A DNA stretch of 64,000 bases from contig NW_024726235.1 in NCBI RefSeq assembly GCF_018991925.1, forward strand, positions 5,560,458 through 5,624,457, in the 5' to 3' direction. The notes beneath the pieces were generated by a model that saw only the letters and a program-made list of their open reading frames with translations, ran no database searches and was not told the DNA's origin. Positions within the stretch are counted from its first letter, which is position 1. Every line of letters begins with the position of its first letter. The stretch comes from Homarus americanus. Taxonomy: Eukaryota; Arthropoda; Malacostraca; Decapoda; Nephropidae. Below, piece by piece: positions 31,715 to 43,530 of the stretch. Both the position numbers and the translations under genes were made by a program.

Positions 31715-32167
31715 CTCCAATACATTAACTCCATACATCACCCATTCATTAACTTCATCCATCACCCAATACATTAACTTCATACATCACCCAATACATT
31801 AACTTCATACATCACCCAATACATTAACTTCATACATCACCCAATACATTAACTCCATACATCACCCAATACATTAACTTCATACATCACCCAATACATT
31901 AACTCCATACATCACCCATTCATTAACTTCATCCATCACCCAATACATTAACTTCATACATCACCCAATACATTAACTTCATCCATCACCCAATACATTA
32001 ACTTCATACATCACCCAATACATTAACTTCATACATCACCCAATACATTAACTTCATACATCACCCAATACATTAACTCCATACATCGCCCAATACATTA
32101 ACTTCATACATCACCCAATACATTAACTTCATACATCACCCAATACATTAACTCCATACATCGCCCA
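31715..32167 (+). repeat. 25-bp minisatellite
   Basis: About 18 units of AATACATTAACTTCATACAT plus CACCC. Recurrent variants (CTCC for CTTC, ATTC for ATAC, CATCC for CATAC) sit in patterned positions, suggesting block duplications. Confidence 0.95.
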
Positions 32168-32504
32168 AGATCTCAACACCAATACACCAGCTATACAACA
32201 ATACGTGGCTAAGAACAATAAATATTCTCATGTTCTCTCATGGAAGATTTCTCGACTGCCGCCCTTTACTCGGTGGTGGTTTGTTGACATGTTATATCAA
32301 GGTCACGTAACAGTGTTTTCTCGAATATAAAAAAAAATGATAACTTTTCTGATTTTAGCAAGAATTAGTTTTTTTTACTTTGTATTTTTTTTAATGTAAT
32401 CGTATTTTAATTTTGATTTGAAGAATTAATTTGTGTTAAGTGTTATTCTGGATGATAATGTGACGAATTTATAATTTTATTTCCGCTGATGGTGTTTGTT
32501 CCTG

Positions 32505-32506
<2 letters not shown>
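32168..32506. other. No recognisable gene
   Basis: AT-rich spacer. Confidence 0.4.
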
Positions 32507-32548
<42 letters not shown>

Positions 32549-32549
32549 G
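32507..32549. repeat. (GA)n microsatellite
   Basis: About 21 GA units with one GG interruption. A short (CA)n follows at 32637-32656. Confidence 0.95.
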
Positions 32550-32934
32550 TATTGTCTTGGTAATGTTGACGGGCGTTAACCTTCTGTACCGGAACTGACT
32601 GGAAAGGTTACACGGCCCTCCCTCCCTGTTGGTTGGTACACACACACACACACACATTTTCTTTACTTACACAAGCTTCCTTCAGTAAATTCTTGGTTAG
32701 GATTCCAGGAAACGACTCGGTATCCCTGGAACACATCCTGGTCACCTTGTTGACACAGGGCGCGCTAAATAATGTAATATTTGCACATGGTTTGTCTGTG
32801 TTAACAAGAGCTTCCTACACCTGCTTATTAAAATCATTCGACAAAAGGAAAAGTTATCTGACTCATCTATATTTTAGTTTTTATGTTTTGAAAGGTAATT
32901 AGAATGGCTGGGTTTTTTTTAGGTCGATTTTAGT

Positions 32935-33110
32935 GGAGTGAGGCGGGGAAGTGGATACAGCGCTCGCCTTCAGTTATAAGGGAGACTAGTTCGATCCTGG
33001 TGCACTCATTTGTAGAAGGGAATGTGAAGGCGTTCGAGTGCATTTAAGGCAACTCTACCTCTTAGCTTACGGTACTTAAGGCTTGGTATCCACACTGTCT
33101 TGCCAATGGG
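32935..33110 (+). mobile_element. tRNA-derived SINE
   Basis: GGAAGTGGATACAGCGCTCG matches a pol III A-box region, and TAGTTCGATCCTGG about 50 bases later matches a B box, giving a tRNA-like head. A non-tRNA body continues to about 33110. Target-site duplications were not identified. Confidence 0.6.
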
Positions 33111-33850
33111 ACCCACTTTCATCAGCGAGTTTGTGTTGTGTTTATGTTACAATAGGATATACACAAATAATTTATAGTGTCCGTACGTCCGTGTGTCATT
33201 TCTTGTTACGTGTTCGTGTTCCAGGTACGTTGTTCTCTTTATTAGTACTTAGGAATATTCCAACTATATGAGTTTTTTTTACCGTCCCGGGTAGAGGGGG
33301 GCATTATTGTGTGTGTGGGAGGCGATGGTGGCCAGGCTCAGGGTAAACAGTGTAGTATGAAACAGGTGTCGCCCCACGTTGGAGGGAAGGTGGGAGGAGG
33401 TGGTCCCCCTGTCACACCCACACCAACTAACCCCGCCCCTAACCTTACACCGGACTCCACCCATATCCTTATACATCAAGCTACCCACAGCTTCCACCCA
33501 GCCCCCCCCCACGACCACAACCTGTCCAAACTCCTCCACACTCTTCCACAATCATCTAAACCTCTCCCCAACCTCCCTCCACCCCCCCCCCACTACTGAC
33601 GTAACATGCTATTGGATCATTGTATTGCCTCACCGGAGTGTATTTTGAGAGCCGAGGCGATGCATAGACATACATCAGTTGTGTATACTGATCATGGGAG
33701 GTAACTCTGGCGTGAAGCGACCAGAAGGTAGTAGTGTGTGTGTACATCAAGGTCTTTCAGGGCGGTGACTGTAACAAGGTACATTTTGTAAAGTGATAAA
33801 TGTTGACTTTGTAATAAAATGATAAATGGGAAACATTGGCTTAGTATTGC
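33111..33850. other. No recognisable gene; C-rich patch
   Basis: Includes a CCAC/CCCC-rich stretch (33400-33600) with short poly-C runs at about 33501-33510 and 33583-33592. The open frames here reflect that composition. Confidence 0.4.
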
Positions 33851-33890
33851 TACATACATACATACATACATACATACATACATACATACA
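33851..33890. repeat. (CATA)n microsatellite
   Basis: Ten CATA units. Confidence 0.95.
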
Positions 33891-34599
33891 GAGGAGTAAA
33901 TAATGCCTCAGGAATATCATAATACATTTGTTCATAGTGGTAGATATAAACTCAATAATTAACACGAGCCGGATCTTGGGTATTTACTTGGTAGATTAAG
34001 TTCTCCACAGGCGACCAATTGTAGGATTAAACGGAAGTAAATAATGAGTGATGGTGTAGCTCGGCGTTGGCTGTATAGACTATTGTTTGTACAGTACTGA
34101 TGGTGAAGTGTTAGGAGGTGATGGTGTAGTGTGTGTGTGTGTTGCCGGGTCAGTCAAGGTTATGGTGGAGGTGGAGGAAAGAGGGTGGCGCCAGCTCCAC
34201 TTTACCCTTGGCGTGTCTCCCTCCCCTCCCCCTCTCCTCATCCCTCCCTCCTCTCTCGTCCCTATGCTGTACTTAAAGTCCTTGTAGGTTATGTAACTGT
34301 TACATACATTACTCTTCATAATTATGTAGACTAAGACAACATCCCTGTGAGTGTCACCTGGGGGAAACTAATTATCTGACCTACCTATTGTTCCTTATTA
34401 AACATTCTGATGACGGTGAGGGCAGGAAAGGTGGGTCGTCATCATTGCTGAGTTATATACCAGTTAAGATATATAATTTGTGTAACTTGTTGCGTACAGG
34501 TACAACCATAACCAGGTCAGTAACCATACAAAATATTCAGATAAGTAAAACAATTTGTAAATTTAGCTACAACCAACGGGGTGAAGTACGACTGTGTAC
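33891..34599. other. No recognisable gene
   Basis: Mixed sequence with a pyrimidine-rich patch near 34210-34265. Confidence 0.4.
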
Positions 34600-34885
34600 A
34601 TAGTGAACTAAACCAAAGCCAGACTTAATTTGAACTGATTTAAAGCCAAAGTGTCTCTCTTGGGTCTGGTGGCCAGTTAGGGGCAACGCGGATACAACAA
34701 ACTGATTACTAAGCCTCGGTACAGTACATGGGGAGCTAATGAAGCCACCTATGTATTTAACTGACTTTGCAATAAGAGCCAGGTATCCATTCACAGCTGG
34801 GTGGGTTAGGGTGCCCTGGGCTCAAACCAACTAGTCAAGGGAGTGGAGCCAGCGCTGGATCCACTCAGCCGCCGCGCCCCTAGAA
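34600..34885 (-). mobile_element. tRNA-derived SINE (clearest copy)
   Basis: On the minus strand CGGCGGCTGAGTGGATCCAG gives the A box and TGGTTTGAGCCCAGGGC the B box, about 50 bases apart. A body of about 200 bp follows, containing GTGAATGGATACCTGGCTC. The head resembles a Ser/Leu-type tRNA with a long variable region, but the parent tRNA is not certain. The open frame inside is incidental. Confidence 0.72.
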
Positions 34886-34946
34886 ATTATTTTAATCAAG
34901 CCTCAGAACCTTGGCAGTCATGTATATATTGGTTATGGAGCGACTT

Positions 34947-34996
34947 TATTTCTTTTTTCTTTCTTTCTTTCTTTCTTTTTTCTTTCTTTCTTTTCT
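34947..34996. repeat. (TTTC)n microsatellite
   Basis: Two TTTC runs separated by a T-rich interruption. Confidence 0.9.
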
Positions 34997-35081
34997 CCGT
35001 AGCTTAATTACTTCTTTGCATATATTACTTTCACACCATGGCAATTTCTGTACCAGTTTTCACAATAAGTTCAGTGTTGTA

Positions 35082-35082
<1 letters not shown>

Positions 35083-35120
<38 letters not shown>

Positions 35121-35126
35121 TTGTCA

Positions 35127-35172
<46 letters not shown>
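35083..35172. repeat. (TCTG)n microsatellite
   Basis: About 22 TCTG units with two TTTG and one TCAG variants. Confidence 0.95.
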
Positions 35173-35394
35173 GAGGATCGGTTAATTATTCACATTCTTA
35201 ACTACATCTCGAACACCTTCACCCGTGTTTATACATCAGTGAGGACAGGTTAATTATATCAGTCCTAATCTAATTTGGTACACATATCAGTGATGACAGG
35301 TGAGAATGATGTTGTGTTACTGCCTCACGCCCCACCCACCCACCCACGACGCTGGTGGTGGCGGTGATGGACGTGTGTGGTTATGGTGCTGGTC

Positions 35395-35570
35395 TTGAGT
35401 GTTGGTGTTGATGGTGATGGGCGTGGGTGGTGGTAGTAGTTATGGATTTGGGTATAGTGGTAGTAGCGTGGGTGGTAGTGATGGTGGACGTGGGTAGTGG
35501 TAGTAGCGTGGGTGGTAGTGATGGTGGACGTGGGTAGTGGTAGTAGCGTGGGTGGTAGTGGGTAGTAGCT
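35395..35570 (+). repeat. 40-bp GTGG-rich minisatellite
   Basis: About 2.5 clean units of 40 bp (TAGTAGCGTGGGTGGTAGTG plus ATGGTGGACGTGGGTAGTGG) preceded by looser GGTGGTAGT sequence. Confidence 0.85.
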
Positions 35571-36084
35571 GTGTTGTGGCGGCCTTCACCCGTTGTGTTG
35601 TATCAGGGGGAAACGTTTTGACGAATAACCTATTTCAGTTGGACACATTTTTGCGCGGCTGTAATATTACTTGTGATATTTTTACCTTCAGTTTTTTCCA
35701 TTGTGTTTTTACATGTAGTTTTATTTAACTCGCACTAACGGCGTCTGTGGGTTTGTTTGAGGGTAGGATTTTAAGCTTGGCATGGAAGGTCATCTGGTAG
35801 GAAGGTCAGAGTTCAGAGGTCATTACTGAAGGTCATCCCACGAAAGGAATTTTTTTTGTTTACCTATTATTACAAAAACAAAGAAATAAACTTCCGTATT
35901 CATGAGATTTTATTTTTTTTATTATTTATTTATTTAATTTATTTGTTTATTTTTTTTAACGCGGGAAACATAAGAAGCTGGTCCTGAATTTTACGACGGA
36001 CACTTAAGAATCGCGGAAAGAATTATTATTATTTTTATAATTAAACTAAAACAAAAAAAAATCGTGTGTGAATCCCGTCTTTAC
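35571..36084. other. No recognisable gene
   Basis: AT-rich; long T runs near 35905-35960. Confidence 0.4.
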
Positions 36085-36640
36085 GCAGAAAACGAAAATC
36101 ACATAACTGACTCGCACTTTTATGCTTTAGCAAAACAATTAATATCGAACCATGTTGTTTTACGAGGTAATCGAAAGATCAACTAATTGAATCGCATTTT
36201 TACATCTAAACTGAAATTCTCGTAAATGAATTGCATGAATTTACGGTGGAAAGAAAAAGCGCAAAACTTAATCGTAATTTTACACCACAACTGAAAATCA
36301 CGTAAATGAATCACATGTGTTTTCAACGGGAAAGGAAAATCGCATAATTCAATCCCACGTTTTTTGTGAATACCGAAAATCACATATATAAATACCTTAT
36401 TTTTTCATTTTATTTCGAGACAGAAAAATCACATCACTGACTCATGCATTTTTTTTAAATAATATTCCCAAAATCACCAAAATAAACCTCATTTATTCAC
36501 AAAGAAACCGAAAACTTCGTAAGTGAATCACATGTATTTTTACGGTGAAAAGGAAAAAAAAATCATAATTGAATCGCGTACTTTTTTGGCCCAACTAAAA
36601 TATCACATAAACGGATTGTATATTTTTATAACTGTGTGGG
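36085..36640. repeat. Old ~42-bp diverged tandem repeat
   Basis: The word ATCACATAANTGAATCGCAT in variant form recurs near 36100, 36218, 36262, 36301, 36342, 36380, 36430, 36475, 36517, 36564 and 36604. Each is separated by a TTTTTACGNNGAAA-like block, with spacings of 38-50 bp. Nearly every unit differs, so homogenisation ceased long ago. The minus-strand frame 36383-36183 reads as about 14-residue repeats as a by-product. Confidence 0.7.
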
Positions 36641-37644
36641 TATTATTAGCTACAAACTTTAAATAAATACCAGAATTTTACGAGCGGACCAAAAGCCAAC
36701 GGGACACATTATATAACACTTGACTCACACAGGTTTATAGAGATAACTAATAAACTATTTACGGTTTTATATTATTATAAACACAATGTCCTTCACGGTG
36801 ACCAAGAGCCGGACCATAGCGGAGTTTGAAATTTAAATTGAACGACTCCTCACTGTCAAAAAACATACACCATTGATGTCAGGAAAGGCGGGTATTCGGC
36901 TGACTGAACATATAGCGTAATATAAGGAAGTGGAGGAGGAAAAACTTGGTGGTCAAGGTACAACTCGAGGAGAATCCCAAGGGCGAGGTGCTGATCTAGA
37001 GCTTGTGTATCAACATCATTAACGATAACAATATTAATTATAACAATCATAATAATAATAATGAAATGCAAATAAATAAACACATGAATAATATAAATAA
37101 CGAGTAAGAAGAGGAAATGATAAGAGGAAGAGGAGGAAGGGAGAGGACAGAGAGGTGAAGACAAACAGGGAAGAGGGAGGAGGAAGGGAGAGGAAGAGAG
37201 AGAAGAGGAGGAAGGGGAAGAGAGGAGGCATGATATAAGTATGATGACCTTCGCTTTTGATCGCTTATAATCCGGTGCGTGATTGATAGCTGATCGGTGC
37301 ATGATAACCTTTAGCTCGTGATTGATATGATAATTGCAAAATAGTTTATAATTTTTTATCGATATTGGTAGTGATTGAATGCAATATAGTTCAGCCTACT
37401 GTTATTGAGTATTGCTAGTGATTGATACTGATATTTGTAAGATTACTTTAACCCGGGAGTGACATTGGTAATTGCAATAGAATCTTGTCGTGGTTATTGA
37501 CACTTATAGTTTGAACACCAAATTTATCCCTTGATTGATGACGTTAATTGTTGCAAGGTAATTTTTGGTGATTGATACATGCAATACACCGTGTAGCCCA
37601 TGATGTCAGCCTTGTACTAGTGAAGGTGCAATAGCCAGTGGCCT
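36641..37644. other. No recognisable gene; purine-rich patch
   Basis: 37100-37230 is an AGGAAG-rich purine tract. The rest is AT-rich with GATTGATA words. Confidence 0.4.
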
Positions 37645-37926
37645 TGGACGTCAGTGGGCGTTATCAGGGTAATTGAGATGTGTGTGTGTGTGTTAGAGGT
37701 TGTTAGCGTGGGGTAGGGGGTGTTTGGAGATGTGTCTGGGGGTGTGAGGATGTGTTGGGATGGGTGGTATGTGTCGGGGATGTGTCTGGGGGTGTGAGGG
37801 TGTGTCAGGGTGTGATCCGCCATTTAGGATGAGGTCGGTCTCAACAAGCGTATTAAGTCCGCACTGCAGGTGGCGAGAGAGAGAGAGAGAGAGGGAGAGA
37901 GAAGGAAGGAAGGAAGGAAGGAAGGG
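37645..37926. repeat. GTGTG/GGGTGT tandem patch, then (GA)n-(GGAA)n
   Basis: 37685-37815 repeats GGGGATGTGTCTGGGGGTGT-like units; 37873-37926 is GA then GGAA repeats. Confidence 0.8.
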
Positions 37927-38159
37927 GCCATTTGGTGACCTTGGCCAAGACAAGGTTTTCTTCCCAAGTGTCTCGTTGTGTGATTGTTATTGTAGGTAAT
38001 TTAAATCACGGTCATTCATGCTGAGGGTTCCTGCTACTGACAGTCTTCTCTTCTCTCTCGGGATGATAAACTAATTAAATCTTCTGTGGGTAGTGCGTCT
38101 TTGGACAGGTGTAGGTGTGGTTGGAGGAATGCTTCGTATGACGCCAGCCCAGCCTTTGA

Positions 38160-38740
38160 AACACTTCCCCCTTCCCCCACTCCTCCTCTTCCTTCACTCC
38201 GTTATCTTCATTCCTCTTTTCCTCTTCCACTCCTCTGTAATTCCTTCTCTTTTTCCGTAAATCTGTCTCCTTCCTCTCTCCCTCTTCGTAATTTATCTTC
38301 CGTCTCATTTTCTTCCTTATTCGGAACTCCTCCTCCTCCCCATCTTTGTTATTCTTCCACCTCTTCTATTCCATTATTTTCTTTACATTATCTCATTCCT
38401 TCTCGCCTTCGTTGTTCTCTCTCTCTCTCTCTCTCTACACACAAGCAACGTCTTAAGCGTTATCTCATGTTACCTCTTTCATTTCCTTTACTTCCCGCAG
38501 TCTCGTTAGAATTATCTTATCTCCTCCAATTCTTATTCTAAATTACTCTAGTTTCTTTCTTTCTTTTTATGTTATCCTGTTTTTTTTGTTTATCTCACTT
38601 TCCCCATTGAGTCTTTTTATTCTCTCCTCTTAGCTAATTCTCTTTTTTTTATTATCTTAACCTACATCTGCCTTTCCGTTTGTGTTCTCGTTCTTCTTCT
38701 CTCTTTCTCTAATTACTTTCATACTCCTACCACTTCCTTC
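38160..38740. repeat. Pyrimidine-rich tract
   Basis: Long CTTCC/TTCTC-rich region, including (CT)9 near 38416-38435. The 151-codon plus frame here is Ser/Leu/Pro composition only. Confidence 0.7.
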
Positions 38741-38754
38741 CTTCCAAACCTTAC

Positions 38755-38826
38755 CTTACCCTAACCTAACCTAACTTTATCTTACTTAACCTATAGCTTT
38801 ATCTTAACCTAACCTAACCTATATTT
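38755..38826 (-). repeat. Telomere-like CCTAA tracts
   Basis: Two runs of CCTAACC separated by TTTATCTTA linkers. Confidence 0.85.
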
Positions 38827-38876
38827 ACCTCAACCTTGTAAGATATCTTTCCTCTTTTACAATTCGGGGAGAAGTT

Positions 38877-38985
38877 TATAGGGAGTGGAAAAGGGGAAGG
38901 GAAGGGGGGAGGGGAAAAGGAAGGGTAGAGGGGAGGGAGGGGGAGGAGGAGGGTAGGGGAAGGAAGGGGAGGAGTGGAGGAGAGT
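38877..38985. repeat. Polypurine tract
   Basis: About 110 bp of G/A with almost no pyrimidine on the plus strand; it could form triplex DNA. Confidence 0.85.
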
Positions 38986-39059
38986 TGCAGGACGGGACTC
39001 AACTGTACAGACTCTGCACCACCTCTCTGGATGTCAACAAAACTCCGTGCATCAAGCTC

Positions 39060-39185
39060 CATGCACAAAGCCCCTGTGTCATTGGTTGATCCACCTGTGT
39101 GTCATCGGTTGATCCAGAGGGCCCCCACCTGTGTGGTTGATCCAGAGGGCCCCCCCTTCCTGTGTGTCATTGGTTGATCCAGAGG
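39060..39185 (+). repeat. CCAAT-box-bearing tandem repeat
   Basis: Four to five diverged units of roughly 30-45 bp carry CTGTGTGTCATTGGTTGATC followed by CAGAGGGCCCCCC. Each intact unit has an inverted CCAAT box (ATTGG). Confidence 0.75.
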
Positions 39186-39600
39186 CCCCCCCCCTCCTTC
39201 CAGTGCGCCATTGGTTGGTTCTCGTGACGTTTCTTCGCTGTGGTCCAATCACGGGATGTTGTCATTGACGTCTCACCTGTTTTTTTCCTCTCAGCTGATG
39301 TAATAAACAACTTGTTAACCATCAGTGTTCAGAGAGGGGCGGCGTGATTGCCTTTCTCAACAGGAAGGTCGCTGATATTTTCCGTTTTAAATGGACATTT
39401 TTTTTTTAAATTTCCTCGTCAAAAGTTACGGTCGATTTCGATTTCCGCTCTCAGCCCAGCAAAGGTGATATTGGCGGCCGATAATTTTAAATCAGCCGAG
39501 GCGCTGTAATAACCGAAATAGTTTGATGGCGTATTGAAACAGTCAATATGATTGGTCAGCCATGTGGTATATTTCCGTCACTAGCCAATGAGAACTCTCG
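39186..39600. promoter_or_regulatory. CCAAT/CRE-half-site cluster
   Basis: CATTGGTTGG near 39210, GTGACGT near 39224, TCCAATCACGG near 39243, TTGACGTC near 39265, GATTGGTCAG near 39550 and AGCCAATGAG near 39584. With the adjoining array, this is an unusual density of NF-Y-type sites. It could be a promoter or enhancer; no gene is attached. Confidence 0.4.
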
Positions 39601-40521
39601 TGTAAGGTTTATGTGAATTTATGTGCACATGCCATGGCGTCTTGACAACTGAACGCGGTTGGAGATTGACATAGCGACTTAGGAAACGAAATAACGATAT
39701 GAAATTGAAGGAAATTGATGGTTGGAGGAGAACGTGGATGTAACGCAACAAGTTATACCTCGGAGAGTTCATTAAGAAAGTGACTCGGGTGATCCTATGT
39801 TTGTTTTTAAGAATAAGAGAAAAAAATCACAGTATTGAAACCTAATATATTGCCATTCAGTTTTATTATAAGATTTGAAAGGCTAGATTAAAATAGGTTG
39901 GGTCAGGTTTGTTTGGGTTAGGTTAAGGTAAATTAGAGTAGGGTGAGTTAGGTTAGGTTAGCTTAGGTTAGGCTGTATTATCGCTATTTTGGGGCTGAGT
40001 GTTTGAGAATGTGGAGGGTTATGAAGTGAGGATGTGGAATGAGTGAGTTTATGTGTGGATATAGGTGGATGTGTGGTGGATATGTGTATTTGAGGGGGAT
40101 TTATATGTCTGTGTGAATGTGTTTCTTTATGTGTGTGGGGGGGGGGAGAATAATGTGTTATAATGTTAGGATGTTGACAGCTGGGTATTAAGTGTAGTAA
40201 GGAACAATGTTATTTTAATAGAAAGAGAATGTTAGTGTGACGAGGTAATGTTTTTAGTAATTAACTTGACAAAAGAATGAACGTCAATTTAAAGTGATTG
40301 TTGAGAGAACCAGACAACATCCTGAATCTCTTTCTCTCTCTCTCTCTCGTACACAATGCTTAATTCTGACTACTGGGCAAAAACTGGTTACGTGAGCGGT
40401 AGCGAGTGTGTGAATGGTCCTTGTGTGTTGGCTACGCACTCTGCCTGCATAGTGTGTGTTGGTTCATTCATGTGACGAGTGTTAGTGCAAGGTGTTCATT
40501 TGGCCTAGAAAACCCTTTAAT
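39601..40521. other. No recognisable gene; degenerate TTAGG patch
   Basis: TTAGGTTA-like words cluster at 39893-39976. A G-run (12 nt) lies near 40136-40147 and a short (CT)n near 40330-40348. Confidence 0.45.
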
Positions 40522-40522
40522 G

Positions 40523-40555
<33 letters not shown>
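40522..40555. repeat. (GT)n microsatellite, with (CA)n nearby
   Basis: About 16 GT units; an opposite-phase (CA)11 is at 40590-40612, so the two could pair in single-stranded DNA. Confidence 0.93.
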
Positions 40556-40557
<2 letters not shown>

Positions 40558-40739
40558 CTTTTGAATATAAAATGTAGTTAACCATCCTCAGACACACACA
40601 CACACACACACACCAAGTGAGGAAGATGGACCAATAACACTTGATGGTCACGTCTCGAGATCTACAAACTCGTAAACACATAGAATAAACCGTATTTCTA
40701 TGCAGCCCAAGTATATTCTGGGGAGGAGAGCGTCTGCCA

Positions 40740-41310
40740 GTCTGCTCGTTCTGTCTGCTGTGGTAGTGGTGGGGATAAGAGGAGGAAGGGGTGGGTGGTA
40801 GTGGTTAGAGGCGACTGATGGTTGAAGTGGTGGTAGGAATGGTGATAGTGGGTAAGGGTGGGAGTGGTGGGAAGGGGTGGTAGTGGTTAAGGGAAATGAT
40901 GATAGTGGTGATAGGAAATGGGTGGTAGTGATGTTGTGTGAGTGGGAAGAGAGGAGGAAGATGATGATGATGGGTGGTGATGGGGGATGGGTATGGTGAG
41001 AGAGAGCAGCCCTCACCAGGTGTCACATAATTGGCAGCAAGTTGGTAATAATAAGTTGAGAGGTGAGAGATGCAAGGGCTGGGGTGGAGTGGGCGGGGTG
41101 GGCGGGGTGGAGTGGGCGGAGGTGGGGTGGGGTGGGATGAGTTGAAGGTGGGGTGGGGTGGGATGAGGTGCAGGTGTGGTGAAGTGAGGTGGGGTGAGGT
41201 GAAGCTGGGGTTGGGTGAGGAGGAGCTGGAGTAAGGTGAAGTGGGGTGGGGTAAGGTGGAGCTGGAGTGGGGTGAGGTGGAGATGGGGTTGGGTGGTGGG
41301 GGGTTATACA
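40740..41310 (+). repeat. GGTGG/GGGGTGAGG minisatellite region
   Basis: G/T/A-rich degenerate tandem repeats: GTGGTAGTGG type to about 41000, then GGGGTGGGATGAGGTG type from about 41080. Minus-strand Pro/Ser/Thr-rich frames of 114-168 codons are its translation. Confidence 0.82.
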
Positions 41311-42139
41311 TAGGAAGAGGTGGGTGGGGCCAGTGTTAAGACAGTACCACGACTTATCCCCCAACACTGTGAGGGTAAGGCATATTAGTTTACCTTTCCT
41401 TTTGTGTGCCCTGTCTCGTTCCCTCCTGTCTGTCTCGTCCCCTCCTGTCTGTCTCGTTCCTTCCTGTCTATCCGTTCCGCCCCGTCCATTTCTTGTCCCC
41501 GTTCCAATCTTGTATATAATGTAATACTGGACGAAATGATAACCACATTAACCAACGTTGCTACATCACTCGTTAATAGTTACCAAGTTCTCGACCAGAT
41601 TAACTCCGAGAGGTCATGGGTCAAAAGGTCAAAGTTTATACCGGATAAGAGTAAACAAGTAAACATCGAGCAAACTTACTTACCGATTATGACGTAATCA
41701 ATTTTGGGCCTTATCATCATTGTAATGTCAAGAGGTCAAGGCTGTTCAAAGGTCACTGGTCCTGTCAAATGTTACTTTCTTATTTAGTTTTTTTTTCACA
41801 TTTTTTGGGCTGTTGACATTTTACGGTTTTTTTTTTTTAGAATTAAGACAAAAAATTTTCACTGTAGATGTCTCGAGTGTTTGAAGCCTCACCAACAGCT
41901 TATAGGTGTAGTGGATGACGAAGGTGTTTGGTAGTTGGGGATGTAGATGATACCTAACCTGTTGTATATTGTGTAATGTTGGTCTTAGTGTTGGTGACTA
42001 GTGGTTGGTAATGGCAGTGGAGGTGGTGATGGTGACGGCGGGATTGCTAATGGTGTAGTGGTGATAGTGAGGTTATTAATAGTGATGGTGTTCAGTGTAA
42101 TGGTGGTGTGTAGTGATGGTGATTTTGGAAGTGGTTAGT
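41311..42139. other. No recognisable gene
   Basis: 41405-41475 has three 22-bp units around CTCCTGTCTGTCTCGTTCC. The rest is mixed, with GGTGATGGTG patches from about 42000. Confidence 0.45.
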
Positions 42140-42370
42140 AATAGTAGTGATAATGGTTATGTTGTTGGTAGTAGTAGTAGTAGTTGTAGTAGTAGTAGAA
42201 GCAGCGGTATTGGTGGTAATATTCGTGGTGGTAGTGGTGCTGGTTGTGGTAGGTGCAGGTAGTGGTGCTGGTTGTGGTAGGTGCAAGTAGTGGTGCTGGT
42301 TGTGGTAGGTGCAGGTAGTGGTAGTGGTGCTGGTTGTGGTAGGTGCAGGTAGTGGTAGTAGTAATGGTGG
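42140..42370 (+). repeat. GTAGTAG tract and ~30-bp minisatellite
   Basis: From 42226, GTGGTGCTGGTTGTGGTAGG plus TGCAGGTA repeats four to five times, preceded by (GTA)n. Confidence 0.87.
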
Positions 42371-43446
42371 TTGAAGCAGGAGGGAGGCGCCTGGAAACTG
42401 GGTCCCTCTTAGTTCTTCACCGAGCATGACTGTGCCAGAGGTGTGCTTGTTGTGGTAGTGACTGGCTAATGACTGCTCCAGATGACGTTGTGTTTGTGAG
42501 GTGAGGGAGATTAGGGAGGTGAGGGAGGGAGGAGGAGGAGGGAGAGAAGGCTATATTGACTGCATATGACCGTGACCTGTGACCTTGAGATCTTAATTGA
42601 CTTTCTCATCAGGTTAATTAACTTTTTCTTACCCACAAAAACTTCAAGTCCCTGTGTCATTGTATCTTATAAAGACACTTCGCAGCCACACCTGACACTA
42701 CACTTGGCATGACACCTGACACGACACTTGACACGTATATTAAAACACTTCCTCTTAAGCAACACAAATCTGGGAAGAAACACAGTACTTGAGGAGTTTG
42801 AGCTCTCCATTCTTCCCTCTATCTTCCTATCTCGTTGTCTCTCCCTCAACCTACTCTTCCTCTCTCTTCTATTCCCTCCTCCCTCTCTCATTTTCTCCCT
42901 CCCTCTCACCCTCCCTCTCCCACCCTGCAGTATCACCGCTCTGTGTTTGTATGCAAGAGGCGGCAGGCAGTGATTACGACCAAGTCCCTCGGCCAACACG
43001 GACAAATAATATTGGGGTTTAGTTTTCAATTGGCCTGGGAACGAATTCTTAAAAAGGTTCCTACAATAAATTCTTCTCCGTAACTTGGGATGTGAGACGG
43101 GGAAAAATTCTTAAAGGTACTTACGATAAATATTCTTTTTACTTCTTAGAAAATCTTAGGATAAAATCTCGTAACTGGTCATATAAGAGGGGGAAATTCT
43201 TAAGCTTTTTTTAGTGTGTGGGAATTTCCTTATCACTCCTATAATTATTTAAGTTATTTTTTTAGATTAAACTTCAAGTATGGATGAAACTGTATAATTT
43301 TTAATGTTATGTATTAGTATATAAGATTTCCTTGATCTCTCTAATGTTTCAAGTTATTGGTGTATTTAAATTCAGATGTTTGAAATATTTACTTTAATAA
43401 CTTTCATTTATTTATTAATTTGTCATTGTTATATTGAAATCCAAAT
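42371..43446. other. No recognisable gene
   Basis: A G/A-rich patch (42484-42552) and a C/T-rich patch (42800-42935). The open frames there are composition-driven. AATTCTTAAA-like words recur loosely between 43040 and 43210. Confidence 0.4.
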
Positions 43447-43530
43447 GTGTATGTGATTTATTATTATTATTATTATTTGTGGTGGTAGTGGTGTTATTGT
43501 TGTTATTACATTATTATTATTATTATTAAG
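43447..43530. repeat. (TTA)n microsatellites
   Basis: Two short ATT/TTA runs flanking a GTGGTGGTAG segment. Confidence 0.88.

Noticed and set aside
31715..32167. Regular 25-bp repeats that could suggest a CRISPR-like array
   Set aside because: Units are contiguous with no unique spacers, and the sequence is eukaryotic; it is a minisatellite.
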